Source of the DNA: Streptomyces roseoviridis
GTDB taxonomy: Bacteria; Actinomycetota; Actinomycetes; Streptomycetales; Streptomycetaceae
Length of the DNA: 64,000 bases
Reading direction: 5' to 3'
Assembly (NCBI RefSeq): GCF_039535235.1
Contig: NZ_BAAAWU010000001.1
Location: 4,030,001 to 4,094,000 of the forward strand
The translations under genes were made by a program, and so were the position numbers. Of this stretch, positions 17,007 through 24,275 are shown piece after piece (the first letter of the stretch is position 1; each line of letters starts with the position of its first letter). The notes below the pieces were generated by a model. That model had not been told where the DNA came from. It worked only from the letters and a program-made list of their open reading frames with translations, and did no database searches.

Positions 17007-17104
17007 ACACGCCGGCTCACCTGCTGCGCCGGCCGGGGCCGGCCGGCTGTGCCCGGCTCGCGCCTGTCACGTCGCCCGTCACGCGTGTCGCGGCGGCGTG
17101 TCCC

Positions 17105-18562
17105 TCACGGCAGGCGACCGAGCGTCAGACGGTCACCGATCGCCCGCAGCCCCGCGAGGTCGTGCACATCGCCGGGCAGGGCGGCCACTTCCGCGACCGC
17201 CACCTCGGGGTGGAGGGCGGTGAAGCGGTCGCGTGTGCGCTGTTCACGAGCGAGCACCTGCATCCGCTCGGCATGGAGGCGGAGCAGTCCTGCGGTCAGT
17301 TGCTGGACATCCGTGTCCGCTTCGGCTGTGGGGGCAGCCTCGGACCCGGCAGGTACGGCGGCGGTGGCGAGGTCTGCGGCGGGTTTCGCCGCGGAGTCCG
17401 ACTGCTCGGGGGAAGTGGCCCGGGGGCCACGTCCAGCAGTCTTCCCGCCCCCCTGATCCACAATGCGGCCCTCGTCAAGATTTTCCGCGGCGGCCCGCGC
17501 CCGCTCGGCCGACAGCCGGGCGGCGCCACTGCCGTGGACCCGGTTGAGGACGAGACCGGCCAGCGGCATCTTCTCCGCGGCCAGCCGCTCCACGAAGTAC
17601 GCCGCCTCGCGCAGCGCGTCCCGCTCCGGCGTGGCGACCACGAGGAAGGCCGTCCCCGGCGCCTGGAGCAGCCTGTACGTGGCGTCCGCGCGGGTCCGGA
17701 AGCCGCCGAACATCGTGTCCATCGCCGCCACGAAGGTCTGCACGTCCTTGAGGAACTGACCCCCCAGCAGCTTCCCCAGCGTCCCCGTCATCATCGACAT
17801 GCCGACGTTGAGGAACTTCATCCCCGCCCGGCCGCCCACCTTCGCCGGTGCCATGAGCAGCTTGATGAAGGTGCCGTCCAGGAAGGACCCCAGCCGCTTC
17901 GGCGCGTCCAGGAAGTCCAGCGCCGAGCGGGACGGCGGCGTGTCGACCACGATCAGGTCCCACTCGTCCCTGGCCCGCAGCTGGCCCAGCTTCTCCATCG
18001 CCATGTACTCCTGCGTGCCGGCGAAGCCGGCCGACAGGGACTGGTAGAAGGGGTTCTCCAGGATCGCCCGGGCCCGTTCGGCGTCCGCGTGCGCCTCGAC
18101 GATCTCGTCGAAGGTCCGCTTCATGTCGAGCATCATCGCGTGCAGTTCCCCGCCGTCGGAGCCCTTGATGCCCTCCACCTTGCGCGGCACGTTGTCCAGC
18201 GAATCGATGCCCATCGACTGGGCGAGCCGGCGCGCCGGGTCGATGGTGAGGACCACGACGCGACGACCGCGCTCGGCCGCGCGGACGCCGAGGGCCGCCG
18301 CGGTCGTCGTCTTGCCGACCCCACCGGCGCCGCAGCACACGATGATCCGGGTGGAGGGGTCGTCGATCAGCGGGTCCAGCTCCAGCACGGGCACGGTGTC
18401 GAGCCCGTTCGAGCCCCCGGCTCCCTCGGCGGCCCCGGACCCCTCGGCGGCCCCGGCTGCCTCGGCGGCCCCGGCTCCCTCGGCCCTCCGAACTCGCCCG
18501 GCCCCCTCGGCAGCCCCGGGCCCCCCGGCCGCGGTCCGTCCCGTCACCGTCTTCTCCGTCAC
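17105..18562 (-). CDS. ArsA/GET3-family ATPase (second of a pair)
   Basis: A 485-residue soluble P-loop ATPase. A low-complexity Gly/Ala/Glu-rich segment (residues about 10-50) precedes the deviant Walker A GAGGVGKTTTAAALG (near 75-90). TIDPARRLAQSMG and DEWDLIVVDTPPSRSALDFL supply the switch regions. A Ser/Ala-rich acidic insert (about 375-430) precedes the C-terminal end. Relatives load membrane proteins or pump oxyanions; no ars genes are nearby. Its GTG start overlaps the stop of the upstream paralogue by 4 bp, so the two are co-translated and may form a heterodimer. The pair matches the two ArsA-like genes beside mycobacterial whiB4. Confidence 0.88.
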   Translation of the reverse strand: MTEKTVTGRTAAGGPGAAEGAGRVRRAEGAGAAEAAGAAEGSGAAEGAGGSNGLDTVPVLELDPLIDDPSTRIIVCCGAGGVGKTTTAAALGVRAAERGRRVVVLTIDPARRLAQSMGIDSLDNVPRKVEGIKGSDGGELHAMMLDMKRTFDEIVEAHADAERARAILENPFYQSLSAGFAGTQEYMAMEKLGQLRARDEWDLIVVDTPPSRSALDFLDAPKRLGSFLDGTFIKLLMAPAKVGGRAGMKFLNVGMSMMTGTLGKLLGGQFLKDVQTFVAAMDTMFGGFRTRADATYRLLQAPGTAFLVVATPERDALREAAYFVERLAAEKMPLAGLVLNRVHGSGAARLSAERARAAAENLDEGRIVDQGGGKTAGRGPRATSPEQSDSAAKPAADLATAAVPAGSEAAPTAEADTDVQQLTAGLLRLHAERMQVLAREQRTRDRFTALHPEVAVAEVAALPGDVHDLAGLRAIGDRLTLGRLP

Positions 18563-19521
18563 GCGCCCACCCCTTGCCTCCGCAGCTCCTTCGCCAGCCG
18601 GTACAGCCCGGCGATGTCCGCCCCGTCGCCCAGGAAGGGAAGCTCGTACGTCGGCACCCCGATGGCGTCCAGCGCCTCCCGCTGGGCGCGCTCCAGCTCC
18701 ACCCGCTGGGCGTGCTCCGCGGCCTGTTCGAGCAGCGGCTCGACCAGCTTCGTGCCGCCCTTGATGCCGACGGCCGCCAGCGTCCCGGCGATGGCCTCCC
18801 GGTGGTCGCCGGAGGCGGCCCGTACCGCCGCCTCGTCCAGGACGTGCGGGCGGACCATGTTCACGATGGCGCGGCCGACCGGCAGTTCGGCCTCGCGCAG
18901 CTCGGCGATGCCGTCCGCCGTCTCCTGGACCGGCATCTCCTCCAGCAGCGTCACCAGATGAACCGCCGTGTCGGGAGACTTCAGGAAGCGCATGACCGCC
19001 TGGGCCTGGTTGTGTATCGGGCCGATCCTCGCCAGGCCCGCCACCTCGTCGTTGACGTTCAGGAAGCGGGTGATCCGGCCCGTCGGCGGCGCGTCCATCA
19101 CCACGTAGTCGTAGGTGAAGCCGCCGTGCTTCTCGCGGCGGCGGACCGCCTCGCACGCCTTGCCGGTCAGCAGCACGTCCCGGACGCCCGGGGCTATCGT
19201 CGTCGCGAAATCGATCGCGCCGAGCTTCTTCAACGCCCGGCCGGCGCTGCCCAGCTTGTAGAACATCTGGAGGTAGTCGAGGAGGGCGCGCTCGGCGTCG
19301 ATCGCCAGGGCGAACACCTCGCCGCCGCCCGGCGCGACGGCGATCTTCCGCTCCTCGTACGGCAGCGCCTCCGTCTCGAAGAGCTGCGCGATGCCCTGCC
19401 TGCCCTCGACCTCGACGAGGAGGGCCCGCTTGCCCTCGGTCGCGAGGGCGAGCGCGAGTGCGGCGGCGACCGTCGTCTTACCGGTACCGCCCTTGCCGCT
19501 GACGACCTGGAGCCTGCTCAC
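18559..19521 (-). CDS. ArsA/GET3-family ATPase (first of a pair)
   Basis: A 320-residue P-loop ATPase beginning VSRLQVVSGKGGTGKTTVAA, so the signature Lys of the deviant Walker A is present. EVEGRQGIAQLF and YDYVVMDAPPTGRITRFLN form the switch and Walker B-like regions. It lacks the long disordered ends of its partner. The GTG at 19521 puts the P-loop near residue 10 as in relatives; an upstream GTG at 19539 is possible, and the ribosome site is poor for both. It is the promoter-proximal gene of the pair and divergent from the DUF4177 gene. Confidence 0.88.
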   Translation of the reverse strand: MSRLQVVSGKGGTGKTTVAAALALALATEGKRALLVEVEGRQGIAQLFETEALPYEERKIAVAPGGGEVFALAIDAERALLDYLQMFYKLGSAGRALKKLGAIDFATTIAPGVRDVLLTGKACEAVRRREKHGGFTYDYVVMDAPPTGRITRFLNVNDEVAGLARIGPIHNQAQAVMRFLKSPDTAVHLVTLLEEMPVQETADGIAELREAELPVGRAIVNMVRPHVLDEAAVRAASGDHREAIAGTLAAVGIKGGTKLVEPLLEQAAEHAQRVELERAQREALDAIGVPTYELPFLGDGADIAGLYRLAKELRRQGVGA

Positions 19522-19652
19522 GCCTTCGAGCCTAACCACTGGCGGCCCGGCCCAATCAGAGGGTCGCCCCGGACGCGCCCCCCAATGCGCCCCCGCCGTC
19601 ACCTAGGGGGTGCCCCGGGGACCGCCTCGGAGGACCGCCCTCCGGCAGCGGC

Positions 19653-19658
19653 TACAGT
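19653..19658 (+). promoter_or_regulatory. -10 box of a probable leaderless transcript
   Basis: TACAGT, six bases, then the ATG at 19665. Confidence 0.65.
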
Positions 19659-19664
19659 CGGCTC

Positions 19665-19826
19665 ATGACCAAGTGGGAGTACGCGACTGTGCCGCTGCTG
19701 GTGCACGCGACGAAGCAGATTCTTGACACCTGGGGCGAGGACGGCTGGGAGCTCGTCCAGGTCGTGCCCGGGCCGAACAACCCCGAGCAGCTCGTGGCCT
19801 ACCTGAAGCGGGAGAAGTCCTCGTGA
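19665..19826 (+). CDS. small DUF4177-type protein
   Basis: A 53-residue protein, MTKWEYATVPLLVHATKQIL..., with the WEYxTVPL and WGEDGWELVQVVPGP features of small actinobacterial DUF4177-like proteins. It has no membrane segment, and no function is known. It is expressed from a likely leaderless promoter, and its stop overlaps the GTG of the RidA gene by 4 bp (GTGA), so the two are translationally coupled. Though very short, the coding pattern and coupling make it convincing. Confidence 0.85.
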   Translation: MTKWEYATVPLLVHATKQILDTWGEDGWELVQVVPGPNNPEQLVAYLKREKSS

Positions 19827-20296
19827 GCGGGACCGGAGCCGTCGAGGCGAAGCTCGCCGAGCTGGGCCTGACGCTGCCGGACGTCGTGCCGCCGATCGCC
19901 GCCTACCAGCCGGCGGTGCGGTCGGGCGTGTACGTGTACACCTCGGGCCAGCTCCCGATGGTGGCCGGCAAGCTGCCGGTGACCGGCAAGGTCGGCGCCG
20001 AGGTGACGGCCGAGGAGGCCAAGCAGCTCGCCGCGACCTGCGCGCTGAACGCGCTGGCGGCCGTGAAGTCGATCGCCGGTGACCTGGACAACGTCAAGCG
20101 GGTCGTGAAGGTGGTCGGCTTCGTCGCCTCCGCCCCCGACTTCACCGGGCAGCCGGGCGTCATCAACGGCGCCAGCGAGCTGCTCGGTGCCGTCCTCGGC
20201 GACAAGGGCGTGCACGCCCGCAGCGCCGTCGGCGTCACCGTCCTCCCGCTCGACGCGCCGGTCGAGCTCGAGATCCAGGTCGAGCTGGAGGCCTGA
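19823..20296 (+). CDS. RidA (YjgF/Rid) family protein
   Basis: A 157-residue protein of the Rid family; typical members hydrolyse reactive enamine/imine intermediates made by PLP enzymes. It shows YTSGQLPMV near residue 40, a GEVT/AKQLAATCALNAL helix and RSAVGVTVLPLDAPVELE at the C-terminus. The usual substrate-binding Arg is replaced: the end region reads ARSAVGV rather than RxxV..LP, so I do not claim deaminase activity. It is coupled to the DUF4177 gene, and a hairpin terminator follows after 41 bp. The pair matches the Rid gene beside the mycobacterial MBL hydrolase. Confidence 0.88.
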   Translation: MSGTGAVEAKLAELGLTLPDVVPPIAAYQPAVRSGVYVYTSGQLPMVAGKLPVTGKVGAEVTAEEAKQLAATCALNALAAVKSIAGDLDNVKRVVKVVGFVASAPDFTGQPGVINGASELLGAVLGDKGVHARSAVGVTVLPLDAPVELEIQVELEA

Positions 20297-20337
20297 GCCG
20301 CGCACCGAGCCCGGCAGGCAACCACACGGCACGGCTC

Positions 20338-20372
20338 AGGGCCGGTTTTCCACAGGCTGGAAAACCGGCCCT
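20338..20372 (+). terminator. hairpin terminator after the RidA gene
   Basis: A 14-bp perfect stem (arm AGGGCCGGTTTTCC) closes a seven-base loop. The loop side contains TTTTCCACA, a degenerate DnaA-like word that I do not count as a box. Confidence 0.85.
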
Positions 20373-20394
20373 CGTGCATTTCCATGCTTGCGCA

Positions 20395-20400
20395 TAGCAT
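20395..20400 (+). promoter_or_regulatory. -10 box of a probable leaderless transcript
   Basis: TAGCAT, six bases, then the ATG at 20407. Confidence 0.65.
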
Positions 20401-20406
20401 CCGGCC

Positions 20407-21537
20407 ATGCCGAATGGTCAGTCGAATGGTCAGTGGTACCCACCGGAGTGGCCCGACCTCATCCGTGCCCTCGCCGCGGGCGAGCTGGTCCCCGCGACTC
20501 CCAAGCGGGCGGCCACCGTGCTGCTCCTGAGGGACGAGTCCGACGGGTCCACGTCGTCCGGGTCCACGCCGTCCGGGGCCACGCGGTCCGGCGAGTCCGG
20601 CCCCGCGGGGGCCGGGGCCGGGACCTCCGGGTCCGGGACGTCCGGGGCCGCGAGGTCCGGGTCCGGGTCCGGGAGGTCCGACGCGGCCGAGGGCGGCGGC
20701 CCCTTCGTCCACATGCTGCGCCGCCGCGCCTCCATGGCCTTCGCGGGCGGCGCGTACGCCTACCCGGGCGGCGGGGTCGATCCCCGCGACGAGCACCCGG
20801 TGCGCTGGGCGGGCCCCTCCCGCGAGGCGTGGGCCGCCCGGCTCGGGCTCACCGACCCGGCGCAGGCGCAGGCCGTGGTGTGCGCCGCCGTGCGCGAGAC
20901 GTACGAGGAGGCGGGCGTCCTGCTCGCCGGGGAGACGCCGGACACGGTCGTCGGCGACACGACCGGCGACGACTGGGAGAAGGACCGGGAGGCGCTGGTC
21001 GCCCGCGAGCTGTCCTTCGCCGACTTCCTCGACCGGCGCGGGCTGGTGCTGCGCTCGGACCTGCTGGGCGCCTGGGCCCGCTGGATCACCCCCGAGTTCG
21101 AGCCGCGGCGCTACGACACCTGGTTCTTCGTGGCGGCCCTCCCGGCCGGCCAGCGCACCCGGAACGCCTCCACCGAGGCCGACCGCACGGTGTGGATCCG
21201 CCCCGCGGACGCGGCCGCCGGCTACGACCGCGGCGAGCTGACGATGATGCCGCCGACCATCTCGACCCTGCGTGCGCTCCAGCGGTTCCGCAGCGCCGAG
21301 GAAGCCCTGGCCGCCGCCGCGGACCAGGACATGACTCCCGTACTGGCCGAGGCGCGCCTCGACGGTGACGCGGTGATCCTGAGCTGGCCCGGACACGACG
21401 AGTTCACCAAGCACATCCCGGCGGAGCCGGCGGGGACGGTGGGGTCGGCGGAGCCGCCCGGACCGGGGGAGTCGCCGGGACCGGGGGAGCCGGGGAAGTC
21501 CGCAGGGCCGGTGGGAGAACCGGGAGGTGCCTCGTGA
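20407..21537 (+). CDS. NUDIX hydrolase with split Nudix box and Ser/Gly insert (NUDT19-like)
   Basis: A 376-residue protein. A Nudix fold starts with PATPKRAATVLLLRD (about residue 29). A Ser/Gly/Ala-rich disordered insert occupies about residues 44-97. MAFAGGAYAYPGGGVDPRD then gives the first part of the Nudix box, but the REUxEExGU half (RETYEEAGVLL) comes only after about 40 further residues, the arrangement seen in NUDT19/RP2p-type enzymes. The catalytic glutamates are intact. The C-terminal tail is Pro/Gly-rich. A coenzyme-A-like diphosphate is a possible substrate, not shown. Its stop overlaps the MBL gene start (GTGA). Confidence 0.88.
   Translation: MPNGQSNGQWYPPEWPDLIRALAAGELVPATPKRAATVLLLRDESDGSTSSGSTPSGATRSGESGPAGAGAGTSGSGTSGAARSGSGSGRSDAAEGGGPFVHMLRRRASMAFAGGAYAYPGGGVDPRDEHPVRWAGPSREAWAARLGLTDPAQAQAVVCAAVRETYEEAGVLLAGETPDTVVGDTTGDDWEKDREALVARELSFADFLDRRGLVLRSDLLGAWARWITPEFEPRRYDTWFFVAALPAGQRTRNASTEADRTVWIRPADAAAGYDRGELTMMPPTISTLRALQRFRSAEEALAAAADQDMTPVLAEARLDGDAVILSWPGHDEFTKHIPAEPAGTVGSAEPPGPGESPGPGEPGKSAGPVGEPGGAS
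20537..20695 (+). repeat. coding low-complexity repeat (TCCGGG-rich)
   Basis: Imperfect repeats of TCCGGGTCC and GGGTCCGGG units encode the Ser/Gly/Thr-rich insert of the NUDIX protein. Confidence 0.7.
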
Positions 21538-22364
21538 GCGACGCCGCCGCCCTCCCCGGGCAGCCGCGCGGGGCCGTGGTCTCCGGGCCCGCGACCGCCC
21601 GCGCCGTCAACGTCCTGGCGCCGAACCCGTCCGCGATGACCCTGGACGGCACCAACACCTGGATCGTCGCCGAACCGGACTCCGACCTCGCCGTCGTCAT
21701 CGACCCGGGCCCGCTCGACGAAGGCCATCTGCGGCGGGTCGTGGAGACCGCCGAGCGGCTCGGCAAGCGGGTCGGCCTCACCCTGCTCACCCATGGCCAC
21801 CCCGACCACGCCGAGGGAGCGGTGCGCTTCGCGGAGCTGACCCGCACCTCGGTGCGGGCGCTCGACCCGGCGCTGCGGCTCGGCGACGAGGGCCTCGCCG
21901 CGGGAGACGTGATCACCACCGGCGGGCTCGAACTGCGGGTCGTCCCCACACCCGGGCACACCTCGGACTCGCTCTCCTTCCACCTGCCGGCCGACCGGGC
22001 GGTGCTGACCGGGGACACCGTCCTGGGGCGCGGCACGACGATCGTGGCCCATCCGGACGGGCGGCTCGGGGACTACCTGGACTCGCTGCGGCGGCTGCGT
22101 TCGCTCACCGTCGACGACGGTGTCCACACGGTCCTGCCGGGGCACGGACCCGTCCTGGAGGACGCGCAGGGCGCCGTGGAGTTCTACCTGGCGCACCGCG
22201 CCCACCGGCTCGCCCAGGTGGAGACGGCCGTCGAGAACGGCCACCGGACCGCCGCGGAGGTCGTGGCCCATGTGTACGCGGACGTGGACCGCTCGCTGTG
22301 GCCGGCCGCCGAGCTCTCGGTGCGGGCACAGCTCGAGTACCTGAGGGAGCACGGCCTGATCTGA
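21534..22364 (+). CDS. MBL-fold metallo-hydrolase (LACTB2-like)
   Basis: A 276-residue metallo-beta-lactamase-fold protein. It has DGTNTWIV, the THGHPDH zinc motif near residue 89, PTPGHTSDS, TGDTVLG and the late histidine in PGHGP, so a dinuclear zinc site is complete. The C-terminal helical region resembles LACTB2/RNase-like hydrolases. The start GTG 21534 overlaps the stop of the NUDIX gene, giving a two-gene operon. The ortholog lies beside crp in mycobacteria. The substrate is not known; RNA or a thioester are both reasonable. Confidence 0.9.
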   Translation: MSDAAALPGQPRGAVVSGPATARAVNVLAPNPSAMTLDGTNTWIVAEPDSDLAVVIDPGPLDEGHLRRVVETAERLGKRVGLTLLTHGHPDHAEGAVRFAELTRTSVRALDPALRLGDEGLAAGDVITTGGLELRVVPTPGHTSDSLSFHLPADRAVLTGDTVLGRGTTIVAHPDGRLGDYLDSLRRLRSLTVDDGVHTVLPGHGPVLEDAQGAVEFYLAHRAHRLAQVETAVENGHRTAAEVVAHVYADVDRSLWPAAELSVRAQLEYLREHGLI

Positions 22365-22472
22365 GCCGGTCCGCCGGCCCGGGGCCCTCCGCGAGGGACC
22401 CGGGAACCTTCGCGCCCCGAGACGTGTCTTACGCTCCGCTTACATCTGGCCGTAGCTCTCGGGGGGAAGCCC

Positions 22473-23357
22473 GTGTTCGTCATAGCCATCCTGCTGGTCA
22501 TCGCGGCAGCGGTGCTCTACTTCGTCGGCCGCGCGAACGACACGCGCGGCCTCAAGCTCGGTGCCGTCGGCGCCCTGCTCGCCGGACTGTTCTCGCTGGT
22601 CGTGAGCATGACGTACGTGATCAGCGCGTACGAGGTCGGCGTGCCGGTCGCCTTCGGCAAGGTCGGTACGCCGATGTCCTCCGGCATGCACCTGAAGTCG
22701 CCGTTCACCAGCGTCACGACCTTCTCCACGCGCCCCGTAGACCTGAACCTCTCCGACAAGGACGTGGTGGAGGTCCGCTCGTCCCAGGGCGGCGTGATGT
22801 ACGCCGAGGTCACCGTGAAGTGGGCCGTGCACCCGTCCAAGGCCGTCGAGCTCTACAAGCTGGCCGGCAGCGAGGACGCCATCCAGCAGCGGCTGGTCTA
22901 CCCGGACAGCCGTGAGATCGTGCGCAACGTCTTCGCCCGCCACACGAGCGAGCAGGGCTACGCCTCCGACCGCGAGAAGATCAACGCGGAGATCGCCGGA
23001 CTCATCAAGGAGCGCCTCGCCCCCCGCGGCATCGACGTCACCACCGTCAACCTGCGCAACGTGAAGCCCTCCGAGGCCCTGCAGGACCAGATCGACCGCA
23101 AGATCCAGCAGCAGCAGGCCACCGAGCGGGCCCTGGAGGCCGCCCGTACGGCCAAGGCGGAGGCCGACCGCCGCCGGATCGAGGCCGAGGGCATCGCCCG
23201 TGCCAACAAGATCCTCAACGCCTCGCTGACCGACAAGGTCCTGATGAACCAGTGCATCGACGCCTACAAGGAGGCCGCCGCGAAGAACCCGGTCTACGCG
23301 GTGCCCTGCGGTGGCGGCGGCTCGAACCCGCTGATCGTGGACGGCACGAAGCGCTAG
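22473..23357 (+). CDS. SPFH/Band 7 (prohibitin-like) membrane protein
   Basis: A 294-residue protein with two N-terminal transmembrane helices (about residues 2-20 and 30-50). The SPFH domain follows (YEVGVPVAFGKVG to about 215), and then a long Ala/Glu/Arg-rich helix (QQQQATERALEAARTAKAEADRRRIEAEG) of the flotillin/prohibitin kind that drives oligomerisation. A Gly-rich C-terminus closes it. Such proteins scaffold membrane domains or regulate membrane proteases. GTG 22473 has GGGGGGAAG 4-6 nt upstream. It stands between the MBL gene and crp, ending at a strong terminator. Confidence 0.9.
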   Translation: MFVIAILLVIAAAVLYFVGRANDTRGLKLGAVGALLAGLFSLVVSMTYVISAYEVGVPVAFGKVGTPMSSGMHLKSPFTSVTTFSTRPVDLNLSDKDVVEVRSSQGGVMYAEVTVKWAVHPSKAVELYKLAGSEDAIQQRLVYPDSREIVRNVFARHTSEQGYASDREKINAEIAGLIKERLAPRGIDVTTVNLRNVKPSEALQDQIDRKIQQQQATERALEAARTAKAEADRRRIEAEGIARANKILNASLTDKVLMNQCIDAYKEAAAKNPVYAVPCGGGGSNPLIVDGTKR

Positions 23358-23377
23358 TCCCGACGGCAGCCGATACG

Positions 23378-23414
23378 GAAGGGGGCCGCCCGGTCGAACC
23401 GGGCGGCCCCCTTC
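23378..23414. terminator. bidirectional hairpin terminator (SPFH gene / crp)
   Basis: A 17-bp perfect stem (arm GAAGGGGGCCGCCCGGT) with a three-base loop between two convergent genes, followed by the palindrome TCGTACGTACGA. Confidence 0.9.
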
Positions 23415-23456
23415 TCGTACGTACGAGCCGTGTGAGGCAGCGCTGTGCGGGGTGCC

Positions 23457-24131
23457 TCAGCGCGAGCGCTTCGCGAGGCGCTCCACGTCCAGGAGGATCA
23501 CGGCGCGGGCCTCCAGGCGCAGCCAGCCGCGCTGGGCGAAGTCGGCGAGCGCCTTGTTGACCGTCTCGCGGGAGGCGCCCACGAGCTGGGCCAGCTCCTC
23601 CTGCGTGAGGTCGTGCACCACGTGGATGCCCTCCTCCGACTGCACGCCGAAGCGGCGCGACAGGTCGAGGAGCGCGCGGGCGACACGGCCCGGGACGTCG
23701 GAGAAGACCAGGTCGGACATCTGGTCGTTGGTCTTGCGCAGGCGGCGGGCGACGGCGCGCAGCAGGGCGCTGGCCACCTCGGGGCGGGCGTTCAGCCAGG
23801 GCTGGAGGTCGCCGTGGCCGAGGCCGAGCAGCTTCACCTCGGTGAGCGCGGTCGCGGTGGCGGTGCGCGGGCCCGGGTCGAAGAGGGACAGCTCGCCGAT
23901 CAGCTCGCCGGGGCCGAGGACCGCCAGCATGTTCTCGCGGCCGTCGGGCGAGGTCCGGTGCAGCTTCACCTTGCCCTCGGTGACCACGTAGAGCCGGTCG
24001 CCCGGGTCGCCCTCGTGGAACAGCGCGTCGCCACGGGCAAGCGTCGCCTCACTCATCGAGGCACGCAGCTCAGCGGCCTGCTCGTCGTCGAGCGCCGCGA
24101 ACAGCGGGGCACGTCGCAGAACGTCGTCCAC
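23457..24131 (-). CDS. crp: cAMP-receptor-protein family regulator Crp
   Basis: A 224-residue Crp/Fnr-family regulator. Residues 1-120 form the cyclic-nucleotide domain, including GELIGELSLFDPGPRTATATA, the phosphate-binding cassette with Glu and Arg. The dimer helix follows, and the C-terminal helix-turn-helix is LTQEELAQLVGASRETVNKAL. It matches S. coelicolor Crp (SCO3571), required for germination and secondary metabolism. GTG 24131 has GGAGAG upstream. A GTG-N8-CAC site (24156-24169) in its own promoter region suggests autoregulation. It is divergent from nth, as in mycobacteria. Confidence 0.95.
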   Translation of the reverse strand: MDDVLRRAPLFAALDDEQAAELRASMSEATLARGDALFHEGDPGDRLYVVTEGKVKLHRTSPDGRENMLAVLGPGELIGELSLFDPGPRTATATALTEVKLLGLGHGDLQPWLNARPEVASALLRAVARRLRKTNDQMSDLVFSDVPGRVARALLDLSRRFGVQSEEGIHVVHDLTQEELAQLVGASRETVNKALADFAQRGWLRLEARAVILLDVERLAKRSR

Positions 24132-24155
24132 GAGTTCTCTCCTATGTCGACCTCA

Positions 24156-24169
24156 GTGCGATCAATCAC
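24156..24169. promoter_or_regulatory. candidate Crp-binding site
   Basis: GTGCGATCAATCAC fits the GTG-N6-GNCAC pattern I recall for Streptomyces Crp except for A in place of the inner G. It lies 25 bp upstream of the crp start codon in the crp-nth intergenic region. Confidence 0.5.
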
Positions 24170-24263
24170 AACAAGTTTGACTCACCGGACGGCCTTTCCG
24201 TACGTCAGGGGCCCGATTGGGTCGCGATCCGGTGGGAACGGGGCGGATGTCGGTGACGGCGCC

Positions 24264-24269
24264 TAGGCT
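24264..24269 (+). promoter_or_regulatory. -10 box of a probable leaderless transcript
   Basis: TAGGCT, six bases, then GTG at 24276. Confidence 0.6.
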
Positions 24270-24275
24270 GGCCGG

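Noticed and set aside
20345..20353. TTTTCCACA as a DnaA box
   Set aside because: It is part of the terminator hairpin arm and mismatches the consensus at the third base.
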